From Marivita lacus (GTDB lineage: Bacteria > Pseudomonadota > Alphaproteobacteria > Rhodobacterales > Rhodobacteraceae), in NCBI RefSeq assembly GCF_014637725.1, contig NZ_BMFC01000005.1, positions 174,844 through 238,843 of the forward strand: a DNA stretch of 64,000 bases. Direction: 5' to 3'. Shown in pieces: positions 8,389 through 19,127 of the stretch. The position numbers and the translations under genes are program-made. Under the pieces are notes generated by a model. It ran no database searches. It was not told the DNA's origin and was given only the letters and a program-made list of their open reading frames with translations. The stretch's first letter is position 1. Every line of letters starts with the position of its first letter.

Positions 8389-10199
8389 TTCTCGCCCGTT
8401 TTGGGGTTGCGCTTGATGCCGGATTTGATGTTGCCGAACACGTCCGGCTTGTACCCTTGCGAGCGCATGATGAGATACTGTTGGGTGAAGGTGATGGTGT
8501 TGTTGGCGATCCAGTAGACAACCAGGCCGCTGGCAAACCCGCCCAGCATGAACATGAAGACCCACGGCATCCAGGCAAAGATCATCGCCTGAGTCGCGTC
8601 GGTGGGTGCCGGGTTCAGTTTCTGCTGCATCCACATCGACACGCCCAGCAAAAGCGGCAGGATGCCGATGAACACAAGCGCCAGCAGCGATCCGGGTTCA
8701 GGTGCCGCCCAGGGCAGCAGCCCGTAGACGTTGAAGATAGAGGTGGGGTCAGGTGCCGAAAGATCCTGGAACGGGCCGAGCCATGGCGCGTGACGCAGTT
8801 CCAGCGTGACAAAGATCACCTTGTACAGCGAGAAGAAGATCGGGATCTGAAGCAGGATGGGCAAACAGCCGGAGGCCGGGTTCACCTTTTCCTTCTTGTA
8901 CATCTCCATCATTTCCTGCTGGAGCTTCTGACGATCGTCGCCCGCCCGCTCCTTGATCTTTTCCATCTCCGGCTGAAGCTCTTTCATCTTCGCCATCGAG
9001 ACATAGGATTTGTAGGCCAGCGGGAAAAGCACGGCCTTGATGATGAGCGTCAGACCGATGATGGCCCAACCCATGTTGCCGATCAGCAGGTTGAGGTGAT
9101 GCAGCAGCCAGAAGATCGGCTTGGTCAGGAAAAAGAACCAGCCCCAGTCAATCGCGTCGATGAACCGGTCCACGCCTTCTTCCTGGTAGTCGCGGATGGT
9201 TTCCCATTCCTTGGCACCGGCAAAGAGCTGTGTGGTGACCTCGCGGGTCTGACCGGGTTCGATTGTGACCGTGGGTTGAACGGCTTCGGTCTGGTAGATG
9301 TTGCTGGCATCGCTATATTTGGCGACCTGCCGGAACGGGGTGCCGGCCTCGGGGATGAGGGTTGTCATCCAGTAATGGTCGGTAAACCCGATCCAGCCGC
9401 TCTCGGTGACCTGGGTGACCTCGGCGCGGGCGCCTTCGGTGGGCACGACGGCAAAGTCGGTCATATCGCTGTAGTCGATTTCGGCCAGTGTGCCGTCGGC
9501 CATGGCGACCACGCCTTCATGCAGGATGAAGAAGTTCTTGAGATCGGTGGGTTCGCCGTGCCGCGCGATCAGGCCGTAAGGGGCCATCGTCATCGCGGTA
9601 TCGCTAGCGTTCTCGACCGACTGGGTGACGGTGAACATGAAGTCTTCGTCGATTTCGATCGTGCGGCGGAACACGGTGCCGTTCGGGTTTTCCCAACGCA
9701 GCGTGACCGGGCTGTTCTGGGACAGTGTTTCGCCGGACTCGACAGTCCAGTTGGTGCTCGCGCTTGGCACATCATCCAGCGTCAGTCCACCGCCCGGTGC
9801 CCAGCCGAACAGCGCGTAATAGGGGCTTTGCGACCCGACGGAGTTCAGCAGGTGCACGATATCGGCATCCTGCTCGAGCTCCACGCGGTAATTCTTGAGC
9901 GACAGATCGTCGATGCGGCCACCAACCAACGAGATGGATCCAATGACGCGGTCGGTTTCGATGGGCACACGCGGCGCATCTTCGACAGCGGCCGGTCCGG
10001 TCTGATCGACCACTGCCGTGCTGCCCGGTGCTGTATCTGGGGTGGTGGCGATTGTCGGCGTCGTGCCGTCGCTGGCCGCAGGCACCGCTGTGTCCGGATT
10101 GACCGTCGGTTCCGGAGGCGGGAACAAGACAAACCATACCAGAATGACCGCAAAGCTGAGCGCTGTCGCGATAAGAAGGTTCTTGTTCTGATCGTCCAT
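8385..10199 (-). CDS. yidC: Membrane protein insertase YidC
   Basis: The protein inserts and folds inner-membrane proteins, with or without SecYEG. I chose the start at MDDQNKNLLIATALSF, giving 604 residues. The usual architecture is visible: an N-terminal TM segment, a large periplasmic domain (about residues 60-350), and the conserved C-terminal five-TM core beginning at KPIFWLLHHLN. The core contains the cytoplasmic KMKELQPEMEKIKERAGDDR loop and the GCLPILLQIPIFFSLYKV segment. The tail is short and basic (NIKSGIKRNPKTG). It heads the yidC-MOSC-engB-argB cluster. Confidence 0.96.
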   Translation of the reverse strand: MDDQNKNLLIATALSFAVILVWFVLFPPPEPTVNPDTAVPAASDGTTPTIATTPDTAPGSTAVVDQTGPAAVEDAPRVPIETDRVIGSISLVGGRIDDLSLKNYRVELEQDADIVHLLNSVGSQSPYYALFGWAPGGGLTLDDVPSASTNWTVESGETLSQNSPVTLRWENPNGTVFRRTIEIDEDFMFTVTQSVENASDTAMTMAPYGLIARHGEPTDLKNFFILHEGVVAMADGTLAEIDYSDMTDFAVVPTEGARAEVTQVTESGWIGFTDHYWMTTLIPEAGTPFRQVAKYSDASNIYQTEAVQPTVTIEPGQTREVTTQLFAGAKEWETIRDYQEEGVDRFIDAIDWGWFFFLTKPIFWLLHHLNLLIGNMGWAIIGLTLIIKAVLFPLAYKSYVSMAKMKELQPEMEKIKERAGDDRQKLQQEMMEMYKKEKVNPASGCLPILLQIPIFFSLYKVIFVTLELRHAPWLGPFQDLSAPDPTSIFNVYGLLPWAAPEPGSLLALVFIGILPLLLGVSMWMQQKLNPAPTDATQAMIFAWMPWVFMFMLGGFASGLVVYWIANNTITFTQQYLIMRSQGYKPDVFGNIKSGIKRNPKTGEK

Positions 10200-10345
10200 A
10201 GGGGGCCGCCGCCTGTGGTTTTTGGGATTGTCGCTGCGTTCAACAGGCACTGTGCCTGAAGGTCAAGCGGATTCACAGGAAAGACCGGGCCGGTGCGGCA
10301 ATTGTTCAGCCTTCTGTGATGCAGTTGGACACTGCGATCTGCGCC

Positions 10346-11875
10346 CTATTTCACGCGTCGCAACTGCAACCCGGACGGGTTGTCCTGCAGACCCTGCCGC
10401 TCGGTCAGCCAAAGTGTCGTATCCGTTGCAGAGGCCGGAGGCGCGAACAGAAATCCTTGGGCGAAGCTGCAGCCCTGGTCGCGCAAGACGCCATGTTCCT
10501 CGATGGTTTCGACCCCGGTGGCGAGCGCGGGCAGACCAAGGCGTTCGCTGACCGCAAGGATCGCATGCAGGGCGCGCATTCTGTCCTCGGACGCGGCGAC
10601 CCCGTGCACAAGGCTCTTGTCCAGCTTCAGCCGCGTGACCGGCACCTGCTGTACCGCGATGACGCTGCATCCCCCGGTGCCGAACCCTTCAAGATCAATG
10701 CCGCATCCGATACCCGCGATGGCACCGATGTTACGGCGGATCACGTCATCCGTGCCGGGCGCGATCACATGTTCGGGAATGTCGAACACCACCCTGTGTG
10801 CTGGCAGCCCGCAGCGATCAAGGTCACCGGCGATCCGGTTTGACAGATCAGGGTCCCGCAGGTCTTCGTCGGACAGGTTGATGCTGACCGTTCCGACATC
10901 CAACCCCGCATCGTCCCACGCCTGCAGGGCAGTGACTGCCTGCAGGAACATGGTGCGACCAAGGCGCGCCATCTGCTGCCTTTCACGCATGGCCTGCAGG
11001 AACTCGGCCGCTGTCAGCAGTCCACGCGTCGGATGGTCCCAGCGTGCAAACGCTTCCATACCTGTAACGGCACCCGACCTCGCATTGACCTGCGGCTGGT
11101 AGAACGCCTGGATGCACCCGGTGTCCAGCGCCGTCACGATGTCATGTTGCAAGGCATGGCGCGACTGGTGCTTGCGGGAGAGCCTGTCAGACCAGAGGCG
11201 CGTGGCGCTTGTGCCGGTCAGCACCGCGTCTTCCAATGCTTCGGAGGCAGAGCCAAGCCATGTTTCCGCTGTCACGTTGCGCCCAAAATTCAGCGAAGAC
11301 GCAATGCCAATGCAGGTGGTCAGCGTCTGGGTCGTTCCCGCGATCGACAGCGGGGTTTCCGCCGAGTCCCGCAACCGTTTTCCCAGGTCCAGCAGGTTGT
11401 CGAGCCGCAGTCGGAAGCCCGGAGCGATCAGGACGGTGAACCGCGTATCGCCGGCATCGAACACGTAGTCGGACCCGCGCAGCGAAGTCCGAAGTCGTGA
11501 CGCGATCAGGTCGCGCGCCTCCTGCGCGCTGTCGGGCCCAAAATGATGCTCGATCTGGTCCAAGTCGGGCAGGGCAATCTGAAAACAAGCCGTGGTCTGA
11601 CCGTTGTGTCGCGCGATTTCCAGAAAATCCTGCGCCACCCTGTCAAGAGATGGCCCACGCAAATGATCAAGCTCGAGTGGGCCGGACCAGCGCCCGAACC
11701 CGCCAACGACGGCATAGACCAGCGGTGTGCCCAGGGCGCAGAGCACCAGAAGCACCTCGCCCCCACCCCAATAGGCCGCAAGGCACATGGCGGGAAGGAA
11801 GGCGAGCATCTGCGGGCCGGACAGGCCTTTGACCAGCAAATGCCGGAGGTCGGAAAGATCCAAGAGACGTCGCAT
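10346..11875 (-). CDS. GGDEF-EAL protein with both catalytic sites degenerate
   Basis: The 509-residue protein has two TM segments at about residues 22-58, then a GGDEF-type domain and a C-terminal EAL-type domain. The GGDEF signature is replaced by AGDTRF (141-146). The EAL motif is EAF (274-276), the metal-binding DDFGTG is EGFGTG (396-401), and the AEGVET loop is ATGVET (452-457), missing its first glutamate. INLS and KLDK remain. It is therefore unlikely to make or cleave cyclic di-GMP, and may bind the nucleotide as a membrane-bound effector, as LapD-type proteins do. A loose GTP-binding role for the GGDEF half is possible. It has no obvious partner gene nearby. Confidence 0.88.
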   Translation of the reverse strand: MRRLLDLSDLRHLLVKGLSGPQMLAFLPAMCLAAYWGGGEVLLVLCALGTPLVYAVVGGFGRWSGPLELDHLRGPSLDRVAQDFLEIARHNGQTTACFQIALPDLDQIEHHFGPDSAQEARDLIASRLRTSLRGSDYVFDAGDTRFTVLIAPGFRLRLDNLLDLGKRLRDSAETPLSIAGTTQTLTTCIGIASSLNFGRNVTAETWLGSASEALEDAVLTGTSATRLWSDRLSRKHQSRHALQHDIVTALDTGCIQAFYQPQVNARSGAVTGMEAFARWDHPTRGLLTAAEFLQAMRERQQMARLGRTMFLQAVTALQAWDDAGLDVGTVSINLSDEDLRDPDLSNRIAGDLDRCGLPAHRVVFDIPEHVIAPGTDDVIRRNIGAIAGIGCGIDLEGFGTGGCSVIAVQQVPVTRLKLDKSLVHGVAASEDRMRALHAILAVSERLGLPALATGVETIEEHGVLRDQGCSFAQGFLFAPPASATDTTLWLTERQGLQDNPSGLQLRRVK

Positions 11876-11934
11876 CGCTGTCTTGCCCCAAACTCTGTTC
11901 AGGGAAGGATCAGGCCGTTTGGGTAACCGAAGGC

Positions 11935-12816
11935 TTAATGCAGCTTGGGAATATCCGACGAATTGTCCGCATCTTCACCCGGACCGGTGGACAGGCCTTT
12001 GAAATCGAACAGCGCGCTGTCGAGCAAATGCGACGGGCGCGCGTTTGTCAGGGCGCGAAAGATCACCTGACGCCGACCGGGGCTGTTCTTTTCCCAGCCG
12101 TCCAGTATGGCTTTGACCTGCTGGCGTTGCAGCCCGTCCTGGCTGCCGCACAGGTCGCAGGGAATGATCGGATACTTCATCGCCTGGGCGAATTTCTCGC
12201 AATCGGCTTCGGCCACATGCGCCAGCGGACGATAGACGAACAGATCGCCCTCTTCATTGACCAGTTTCGGGGGCATCGTCGCAAGACGGCCACCATGAAA
12301 CAAATTCATGAAAAACGTCTCGAGGATATCGTCGCGGTGATGGCCCAAGACCACGGCCTCGCAGCCTTCTTCGCGGGCGATGCGGTACAGGTTGCCGCGT
12401 CGCAACCGCGAACAGAGCGCGCAAAACGTCCGCCCCTGTGGAACCTTGTCGACCACGATGGAATAGGTGTCCTGATACTCGATCCGGTGCGGAACCCCCA
12501 TCTTTTCAAGGAACTCGGGTAGCACCGTCGCGGGAAAGCCGGGTTGTCCCTGATCGAGGTTGCAGGCCAGCAGATCGACGGGCAGCAGGCCGCGCCATTT
12601 CAATTCGTGAAGTACCGCAAGCAGCGTGTAGCTGTCCTTGCCGCCCGACAGGCAGACCAGCCATTTCGGTGTCTTCCCGGTGTCGCGTGCGATCATGCCA
12701 TAGTGCTCGATCGCCTCGCGGACGTTCTGCACGATGCGTTTGCGCAGCTTCTTGAACTCGGTGCTTTTGGGGGCACCGTAGAACAGCGGGTGGATATCAT
12801 CGGCATCATCAAGCAT
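11935..12816 (-). CDS. ttcA: tRNA 2-thiocytidine biosynthesis protein TtcA
   Basis: A 293-residue iron-sulfur enzyme that thiolates cytidine 32 in certain tRNAs. The PP-loop ATP-binding motif SGGKDSYT is near residues 56-63. The cluster-binding CxxC pairs appear as CALC and CDLC, and [12 protein letters not shown] is the usual TtcA/TilS-type segment. The length is normal. It lies 38 bp downstream of hrpB on the same strand, so the two may be co-transcribed. Notably, a tRNA-Arg with C32 is present elsewhere in the window. Confidence 0.95.
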   Translation of the reverse strand: MLDDADDIHPLFYGAPKSTEFKKLRKRIVQNVREAIEHYGMIARDTGKTPKWLVCLSGGKDSYTLLAVLHELKWRGLLPVDLLACNLDQGQPGFPATVLPEFLEKMGVPHRIEYQDTYSIVVDKVPQGRTFCALCSRLRRGNLYRIAREEGCEAVVLGHHRDDILETFFMNLFHGGRLATMPPKLVNEEGDLFVYRPLAHVAEADCEKFAQAMKYPIIPCDLCGSQDGLQRQQVKAILDGWEKNSPGRRQVIFRALTNARPSHLLDSALFDFKGLSTGPGEDADNSSDIPKLH

Positions 12817-12854
12817 GAGCGGGATGTACGGCGGATCGGGGGTTACGGCAAGCT

Positions 12855-15329
12855 TCAGCTTTCATGTTTGCGCTTGGCCCGCAAGGTCGGGTCGGCCTGC
12901 GTCGGATCTTCGGGCCAGGGGTGTTTCGGATAGGCCGCACGCATGTCCTTGCGCACATCCGCATAGGACCCCGCCCAGAAACCCGGCAAATCAAGCGTCG
13001 TCTGCACAGGTCGCTGCGCCGGGGACAAAAGGGTCACCCGCAACGGTGTCTTGCCGACGCAGGGATGTGTCTTCTGGCCGAACAATTCCTGCAATCGCAG
13101 CGAAATCTCGGGATGTTCGCCCGAATAGTCGATCGGGATCTCGCGCCCGAGCGGCGTGGTGAACCTGCCGGGAACACGCAGGTCCAACTCCTGCATCTGC
13201 GACCAGTCCAGCATGGCGCGCAGTGCGGGCAGCAGGTCGAAGCGCCGCCAGTCCTCTGCGCTGCGCACACCGGCCAGATGCGGCAGGAGCCAGTCTTCAA
13301 GACGCTCGATCAAGGCGGTTTCGGACATGTCCGGCACGTCCATCCCGGCATCGCGTCCAAGGGCCACGCGGGCGACAAAGCGGCGTGCAGCGTTGCTCAT
13401 GGCTGCCGACAGACCAACGTCGCGCACTCCGTCCAGCATCGCCAACGCGACAAGATCGGCGCTGGCGTCTTTCCAGACGCGATCGTCCAGCGCGATGGCG
13501 CCGAGCTTTTCCTGCTGGCGTGCGGTCACGCGGCGGTCGCGTTTGGACCACTTGCAAACATCGACCCACGTGATCTGATCTGCAAAGAGCGCACACACTG
13601 CGCCTTCAGTGATCTGGATCGCCTGCCGGATGCGCGCCTCGCGGGGGTTGCCGTCCAGATCGGTCGCCACGATCAGGCGCGCACCGGCCAAGGCATCTCC
13701 GGGATCCATCACGGCCCCCTTGCCGCCCGAAAGCTGGTAACGGGGGGCATCGCCCTTGCGCCGCAACCCGATCCGGTCGGGATAGGCAAGGGCTGCCATC
13801 TCCGCCGGGCCAAGGTCTGCGGAACCGAAGGCGCTGGTCGTGCCATTTGGCGAGACGCGTTCCAGGCGCTTGGCCTCGACACGGATACGCTCCAAGGCAC
13901 CGCGATTGACCGTTGCGCGCCGCTCTTCGGCAAATCGCTTAGGGTTGCGCAGAGCCTCCAACCGAAGAACGAGATCGACACCGCCGCCCTGCACCGGGTC
14001 ACGTTCGGCCATCAGCGCAGCCAGCGGCGCGCCCTTTGGTCCGGCGATACCGACCATATGCGCCAATCGCGGATGCAGCGGCAGGGCGGAGAGCAGACGA
14101 CCATGTCCGGTGATCCGGTTATGAATGTCCAGCGCACCGAGCATGCGCAAAAGCGCTTGCGCCTCGGCATAGGCACCCTCGGGGGGGGGCGTGAGAAACG
14201 GCAGGTCGCCGGGTTGCGCGCCCCACAGCGCCAGCTCCAAAGCCAGACCCGCAAGGTCTGCCGCCTCGATCTCGGCTGGCGGGAAGGCGGCGAGTGCGCC
14301 GTCCTCTCCCTTGGTCCAAAGCCGATAGGCCACACCCGGCGCGACCCGCCCGGCGCGGCCCGCACGCTGGGTAGCCTCTGCCTTGGTGACTTTCTCGGTC
14401 ACCAGCCGCGACATGCCCGAACCGGTATCGAACCGCGACCGGCGCGCAAGACCGCCATCGACGACGACGCGAATATCCTCGATGGTGAGCGAGGTTTCTG
14501 CAATGGACGTCGCCAGAACAACCTTGCGCCCGGTGGTTTCGGGGCGAATGGCTTCTTGCTGCGCGGCAAAGGGCATCGCCCCGAACAAGGGCCGGACGTG
14601 GCAATCCTTTGGCATCCGCCCGTCAAGCAGGGCTTGAACGCGGCGGATTTCTCCCTCGCCGGGCAGAAAGGCCAGAAGTCCGCCCGACGTCTCGTGCAGG
14701 GCAGTCTGGATCAAATCCGCCATCGCCGTTTCGAACCGCAGCGTCTTGGGGACAGGCTTGTCGAGCCAGCGGGCCTCGACCGGAAAGCTACGGCCTTCCG
14801 ACGTGACGATGGGCGCGTCCATCAAGCGCGCGACCGGTTCGGCGTCCAGCGTTGCGGACATGGCCAGCAGGATCAGGTCATCCCGCAACGCGCCAGTGAT
14901 TTCGAGGCACAGCGCCAGTCCCAGATCGGCATTCAGCGAGCGTTCGTGGAATTCGTCGAAGATCACCGCCCCGATGCCGGAAAGTTCCGGGTCCGACTGG
15001 ATCATCCGCGTCAGGATACCTTCGGTGACGACCTCGATCCGGGTTCGCCCAGACACCTTGGCTTCGCCGCGCACCCGGTAGCCCACGGTTTGTCCCGCCG
15101 CTTCGCCCAATGTCTCGGCCATGCGCTCGGCGGCGGCGCGCGCGGCAAGCCGCCGGGGTTCCAGCATGACGATCCGCTGCACCGTCAGCCCGGCATCCAG
15201 CATCGCCAGCGGCACACGGGTCGTCTTGCCTGCACCGGGGGGCGCCTGCAGAACGGCACGGCCCCTGTCGCGCAGATGCGCCACGAGTTCGGGCAGGACA
15301 TGGTCGATGGGAAGCCGGGTCAGGGTCAT
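12855..15329 (-). CDS. hrpB: ATP-dependent helicase HrpB
   Basis: An 824-residue DEAH-box helicase. Motif I is [10 protein letters not shown] near residue 30, motif II DEFHERS, motif III SATLD, and motif [11 protein letters not shown] helicase-associated region follows, and the HrpB-specific C-terminal domain ends in a [10 protein letters not shown] segment. Members act on RNA, but the cellular role of HrpB in alphaproteobacteria is not well defined. The full length is preserved with no break. Confidence 0.94.
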   Translation of the reverse strand: MTLTRLPIDHVLPELVAHLRDRGRAVLQAPPGAGKTTRVPLAMLDAGLTVQRIVMLEPRRLAARAAAERMAETLGEAAGQTVGYRVRGEAKVSGRTRIEVVTEGILTRMIQSDPELSGIGAVIFDEFHERSLNADLGLALCLEITGALRDDLILLAMSATLDAEPVARLMDAPIVTSEGRSFPVEARWLDKPVPKTLRFETAMADLIQTALHETSGGLLAFLPGEGEIRRVQALLDGRMPKDCHVRPLFGAMPFAAQQEAIRPETTGRKVVLATSIAETSLTIEDIRVVVDGGLARRSRFDTGSGMSRLVTEKVTKAEATQRAGRAGRVAPGVAYRLWTKGEDGALAAFPPAEIEAADLAGLALELALWGAQPGDLPFLTPPPEGAYAEAQALLRMLGALDIHNRITGHGRLLSALPLHPRLAHMVGIAGPKGAPLAALMAERDPVQGGGVDLVLRLEALRNPKRFAEERRATVNRGALERIRVEAKRLERVSPNGTTSAFGSADLGPAEMAALAYPDRIGLRRKGDAPRYQLSGGKGAVMDPGDALAGARLIVATDLDGNPREARIRQAIQITEGAVCALFADQITWVDVCKWSKRDRRVTARQQEKLGAIALDDRVWKDASADLVALAMLDGVRDVGLSAAMSNAARRFVARVALGRDAGMDVPDMSETALIERLEDWLLPHLAGVRSAEDWRRFDLLPALRAMLDWSQMQELDLRVPGRFTTPLGREIPIDYSGEHPEISLRLQELFGQKTHPCVGKTPLRVTLLSPAQRPVQTTLDLPGFWAGSYADVRKDMRAAYPKHPWPEDPTQADPTLRAKRKHES

Positions 15330-15371
15330 GGCGTCTTCTATGCCGGAGCCCTGTCCCGCCGCAAGCGACGG

Positions 15372-15842
15372 TCAGGAGGTCGTGTCAGGCGTCGCCCTCG
15401 GGATCGAGACAAGCTGATCCGTCGGACAGGCGCGGAATTCCTCGACTGCGGGTGCTGCGCCGTCCAGCGAAACCGCGACCTCGAGATCGCCCAATACGGC
15501 CACGGCGCGCTGGTTGAAATTCAGCCCGTTCAGGACATTGCCGAACCCCCGGTCCCGCACCGTGAGCGTTCTTGTATCCTCGGGTTCGATCATGTGGGCC
15601 GAGGTGGAAATGGTCAGTCCGCGCGGCCCTTCGAACCGCATGGTGAAGAGCCCCGCCTCGGGCCAGCCGCCTTCGCGGGACAGGTGGATGGCGTAATCCC
15701 CGTCGACCGGATCGTAGGTGACCATGACCGCCATGTCCGTGCCCTGATGGAACAGCGTGCAGATCGGCACGGGGGTGAATTCCCAGGCCATTGCGGAGGC
15801 GGGTGCAATCAGAAAAGAGAGGGCAAAGGCTACACTGCGCAT
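15372..15842 (-). CDS. Secreted protein of unknown function
   Basis: A 156-residue protein beginning with a clear signal peptide (MRSVAFALSFLIAPASAMAW, cleavage near residue 18). The mature part has alternating beta-like stretches and two cysteines (CTLFH and RACPTD) that could form a disulfide. I recognise no family. It is read from the ATG at 15842. An upstream in-frame extension lacks signal-like sequence and is less likely. It ends about 40 bp before the hrpB start on the same strand. Confidence 0.65.
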   Translation of the reverse strand: MRSVAFALSFLIAPASAMAWEFTPVPICTLFHQGTDMAVMVTYDPVDGDYAIHLSREGGWPEAGLFTMRFEGPRGLTISTSAHMIEPEDTRTLTVRDRGFGNVLNGLNFNQRAVAVLGDLEVAVSLDGAAPAVEEFRACPTDQLVSIPRATPDTTS

Positions 15843-15961
15843 GGCGTAAACGTAGCGTAACGCGGCCGTTTCGCCAGTCCTGATATCAAGTGCCGCACAG
15901 GGGCTGATTTTTCGGATCGCGTGCATATGTACGCCATGTATCTTGGTAAGGAGACCGCCTG

Positions 15962-16249
15962 ATGAAATGCCCAATCGACGGAACTGCGCTTGTGATCGCT
16001 GAACGCTCCGGCGTCGAGATCGACTATTGCCCGCAATGCCGAGGCGTCTGGCTCGACCGCGGGGAATTGGACAAGATCATCGAGCGCAGCGCGAGCTTCA
16101 CACCGCCGCCTCCGCCCCCGTCTGAACAAACCCGCCCGGACCGTGGCTACGACGATACCCGTCATCAGGATCCGCGCTACCAGCAGGACGCGGGTTACGG
16201 TCGCAAGAAGAAACGCGGCGGGTTCCTTGAAGACCTGTTCGACTTCTGA
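15962..16249 (+). CDS. TFIIB-type zinc-ribbon protein
   Basis: A 95-residue protein with the zf-TFIIB-like ribbon at its N terminus: a CPIDG knuckle at residues 3-7, then CPQCRGVWLDRGELDKII. A proline run (PPPPPPPSE) and a polar tyrosine/arginine stretch follow, then the basic KKKRGG and a final FLEDLFDF segment. Members of this family are common and mostly of unknown function, and a nucleic-acid or assembly role is only a guess. A GGAG site lies upstream, and its promoter must lie between it and the divergent secreted-protein gene. Confidence 0.8.
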   Translation: MKCPIDGTALVIAERSGVEIDYCPQCRGVWLDRGELDKIIERSASFTPPPPPPSEQTRPDRGYDDTRHQDPRYQQDAGYGRKKKRGGFLEDLFDF

Positions 16250-16297
16250 TCCAGGGTCGCGTAGATCGGCGGTATCGTCCACCCTTTGGAGGCCGCC

Positions 16298-16372
16298 ATG
16301 CGCGTCTGGATTGCTGTTGCGAGTTTGCTGGTTCTGAGTGCCTGCGGCGTGCCCTTCGTGCCGTTCATCTGA
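16298..16372 (+). CDS. 24-residue small lipoprotein
   Basis: The ATG at 16298 has TTGGAGG seven bases upstream and opens a 24-codon frame to TGA at 16370-16372. The peptide has a charged start (MRV), a hydrophobic core, a textbook lipobox LSAC and then only GVPFVPFI. After lipid attachment only nine residues, cysteine included, would remain. It lies 48 bp downstream of the zinc-ribbon gene and is followed by an 8-bp hairpin. The combination of a good ribosome-binding site, lipobox and terminator suggests a real gene. Function is unknown. Confidence 0.6.
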   Translation: MRVWIAVASLLVLSACGVPFVPFI

Positions 16373-16391
16373 TCACGAAAGACCGCGGACT

Positions 16392-16414
16392 GGTTGGCCA
16401 CAATTTGGCCAACC
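16392..16414. terminator. Hairpin between convergent genes
   Basis: The 8-bp perfect stem GGTTGGCC / GGCCAACC has a 7-nt loop and lies between the small lipoprotein gene and the convergent DUF305 gene. The flanking U runs are weak, so it may be a bidirectional terminator of modest strength. Confidence 0.5.
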
Positions 16415-16433
16415 TTCTACCTCTTGGGGCTAC

Positions 16434-16805
16434 TTATTGCCGCAGGGCAGCAAGCCGTGCCTTCATCCAGGCAATCTCGACCTCTTGGGCGGCGATGATC
16501 TCTTCGGCGAGCTTGCGGGTCTCGGCATCGGCCCCATGCTCCAGCACAACCCGCGCCATCGCGACCGCCCCTTCGTGATGCGGGATCATGCCAAGAAGGA
16601 AATCCACATCCGCATCGCCGGTGAAGGTGATCGCCATGTCCCGGTGCATTGCATCATTGACGGCGATGTAGGCTTGAGTCGACGCAGCCAGATCCGGATC
16701 AGCGGCCATGCCGTGTCCCGAATGGTCGCCGTGCCCGGATTGCGCCAAGGCAAGACCGGGAGTGAGGCAGAAAGCGACCAGCGCCGCGCGGACCGGAAAC
16801 ATCAT
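16434..16805 (-). CDS. Secreted DUF305-family protein
   Basis: A 123-residue protein read from the first of two tandem ATG codons at 16805, with an AAGG site upstream. It has a signal peptide ending at ALAQS. Then comes a histidine-rich stretch (HGDHSGHGM), the DUF305 hallmark [19 protein letters not shown], and a final tryptophan/arginine segment. Some relatives bind copper in the periplasm, and the His/Met content here is compatible with metal binding. No metal-transport genes adjoin it. Confidence 0.8.
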   Translation of the reverse strand: MMFPVRAALVAFCLTPGLALAQSGHGDHSGHGMAADPDLAASTQAYIAVNDAMHRDMAITFTGDADVDFLLGMIPHHEGAVAMARVVLEHGADAETRKLAEEIIAAQEVEIAWMKARLAALRQ

Positions 16806-16946
16806 GAAAAGTACCTTTGATTGATGATTTGACATGCCAAATACCGCCCTCCCGTCACAGGAAGGCAAGCGGTTTTCGCGGCTCTCAAGACACGAAATGG
16901 TGAGCAACTCTGGTCAGATACGTACATATCCGACCGTGCATCCGCC

Positions 16947-19127
16947 TTACTTTTTCCGTCGCTTTACATTCCCGCCGCGCTGCCCCGGGCGACCTGCCGT
17001 GGATCGTCCCGATGACCTGACCGCCGCATCGGAGGCCGCCTCGACCGCCGACTGACGTGCCAGAGGGTCGTTGGAAATCGCAAGATCGACCGCTTCCAGA
17101 CGTTTGACTTCGTCGCGCAGCCGGGCCGCCTCTTCGAACTCGAGGTTCTCGGCTGCCTTGCGCATGTCGGTGCGCAGCCCGTCCAGCACCGCCTTGAGGT
17201 TCGCCCCGGCAAGCGGCTTGTCCACCTTTGCGGTCACGCGGCTCATGTCCACGTCGCCCTTGTAAAGCCCTTGCAGGATGTCATCGACGTTCTTCTTGAT
17301 CGTCGCGGGCGTAATGCCGTGTTCCTCGTTATAGGCGACCTGCCTGGCGCGACGGCGGTCTGTTTCGGCCAGCGCGCGTTCCATCGACCCGGTGATCCGG
17401 TCGGCATACATGATCACGCGCCCTTCGGAGTTTCGCGCGGCCCGGCCAATGGTTTGGATCAACGACGTCTCCGATCGCAGAAAGCCTTCCTTGTCGGCGT
17501 CCAGGATGGCCACCAACCCGCATTCGGGGATGTCCAGACCTTCGCGCAGCAGGTTGATCCCGATCAGCACGTCAAACGCCCCAAGCCGCAGATCGCGCAG
17601 GATCTCGATCCGTTCGATCGTGTCGATGTCGCTGTGCATGTAGCGCACGCGGATGCCCTGTTCGTGCATGTACTCGGTCAGATCCTCGGCCATCCGCTTG
17701 GTCAGCGTGGTGACCAGCGTGCGAAAGCCATCGGCGGCCACCTTGCGCACCTCGTCAAGCAGGTCATCGACCTGCATCTCGACCGGCCGGATCTCGACCA
17801 TCGGGTCCAGCAGCCCGGTGGGGCGGATCACCTGTTCGGTAAAGACGCCGCCGGTCTGTTCGATTTCCCACTTGGCCGGCGTCGCAGAGACAAACACCGA
17901 TTGAGGGCGCATCGCGTCCCATTCCTCGAACTTCAGGGGTCGGTTGTCCATGCAGGAGGGCAGGCGGAACCCGTGTTCGGCCAGCGTCATCTTGCGCCGG
18001 AAGTCGCCTTTATACATGCCGCCGATCTGCGGGACGCTGACATGGCTTTCATCGGCGAAGACAATCGCGTTGTCGGGGATGAATTCGAACAGGGTGGGGG
18101 GCGGTTCGCCCGGTGCGCGGCCTGTGAGGTAGCGCGAATAGTTCTCGATCCCGTTGCAGACGCCGGTTGCCTCGAGCATTTCCAGATCGAAATTCGTGCG
18201 CTGTTCCAGACGCTGCGCCTCGAGCAGCTTGCCTTCGTTCACCAGTTGATCCAGCCGCGTGCGCAGCTCTTTCTTGATGCCGATGACCGCCTGCTGCATC
18301 GTCGGTTTCGGCGTCACATAGTGGCTGTTGGCATAGATACGGATGCGCTCGAACCCGTCGGTCTTTTCTCCGGTCAGCGGGTCGAACTCTGTGATGCTTT
18401 CCAATTCATCGCCAAAGAACGACAGCTTCCACGCGCGATCCTCGAGGTGAGCCGGGAAAATCTCGACGCTGTCGCCCCGCACTCGGAAGGATCCCCGTTG
18501 GAACGCCTGATCATTGCGGCGGTATTGCTGCGCCACCAGATCGGCCATCACCGCGCGCTGGTCATAGCTTTTGCCGACATGCAGATCCTGCGTCATCGCC
18601 CCATAGGTTTCGACCGACCCGATCCCGTAGATGCACGACACGGAGGCCACGATGATAACGTCATCCCGCTCCAGCAGCGCACGGGTGGCCGAGTGGCGCA
18701 TCCGGTCGATCTGTTCGTTGATCTGGGATTCCTTCTCGATATAGGTATCAGAGCGCGCAACATAGGCTTCGGGCTGGTAGTAGTCGTAGTAGCTGACGAA
18801 ATATTCCACCGCGTTGTCGGGAAAGAAGCCCTTGAACTCACCGTACAGCTGCGCCGCCAATGTCTTGTTCGGGGCAAGAATGATCGCCGGACGCTGGGTT
18901 TCCTCGATCACCTTGGCCATGGTGAAGGTCTTGCCCGTACCCGTCGCGCCCAGCAGAACCTGATCGCGTTCACCGCCCAGTACACCCGCGGTCAATTCAC
19001 GGATCGCCTTGGGCTGATCGCCCGCAGGTTCAAATTCCGTGTTCACGCGGAACCGGATGCCGCCTTCCAGCTTTTCGCGGGCGCGGACATCCGGGGCAGG
19101 CGCATGAAGAATCTGGGTATCGGGCAT
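16947..19127 (-). CDS. uvrB: Excinuclease ABC subunit B
   Basis: The 726-residue damage-recognition helicase of nucleotide excision repair. Walker A is [10 protein letters not shown] near residue 60. The beta-hairpin that probes the DNA strand is the [11 protein letters not shown] region, followed by helicase motifs FADESH and QTIGRAARN. The C-terminal UVR motif ([17 protein letters not shown]) contacts UvrC. A basic tail (GNVKRRKK) ends the protein. I looked for an SOS box of the alphaproteobacterial GTTC-N7-GTTC type in the 400 bp upstream and saw none. Confidence 0.97.
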   Translation of the reverse strand: MPDTQILHAPAPDVRAREKLEGGIRFRVNTEFEPAGDQPKAIRELTAGVLGGERDQVLLGATGTGKTFTMAKVIEETQRPAIILAPNKTLAAQLYGEFKGFFPDNAVEYFVSYYDYYQPEAYVARSDTYIEKESQINEQIDRMRHSATRALLERDDVIIVASVSCIYGIGSVETYGAMTQDLHVGKSYDQRAVMADLVAQQYRRNDQAFQRGSFRVRGDSVEIFPAHLEDRAWKLSFFGDELESITEFDPLTGEKTDGFERIRIYANSHYVTPKPTMQQAVIGIKKELRTRLDQLVNEGKLLEAQRLEQRTNFDLEMLEATGVCNGIENYSRYLTGRAPGEPPPTLFEFIPDNAIVFADESHVSVPQIGGMYKGDFRRKMTLAEHGFRLPSCMDNRPLKFEEWDAMRPQSVFVSATPAKWEIEQTGGVFTEQVIRPTGLLDPMVEIRPVEMQVDDLLDEVRKVAADGFRTLVTTLTKRMAEDLTEYMHEQGIRVRYMHSDIDTIERIEILRDLRLGAFDVLIGINLLREGLDIPECGLVAILDADKEGFLRSETSLIQTIGRAARNSEGRVIMYADRITGSMERALAETDRRRARQVAYNEEHGITPATIKKNVDDILQGLYKGDVDMSRVTAKVDKPLAGANLKAVLDGLRTDMRKAAENLEFEEAARLRDEVKRLEAVDLAISNDPLARQSAVEAASDAAVRSSGRSTAGRPGQRGGNVKRRKK

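Noticed and set aside
12864..15860. A 998-codon open frame antisense to hrpB, and similar long antisense frames at 8457-10259, 17271-19208, 58444-60189
   Set aside because: They mirror well-defined genes in GC-rich DNA, have no signal, domain or ribosome-binding site, and look like codon-bias shadows.
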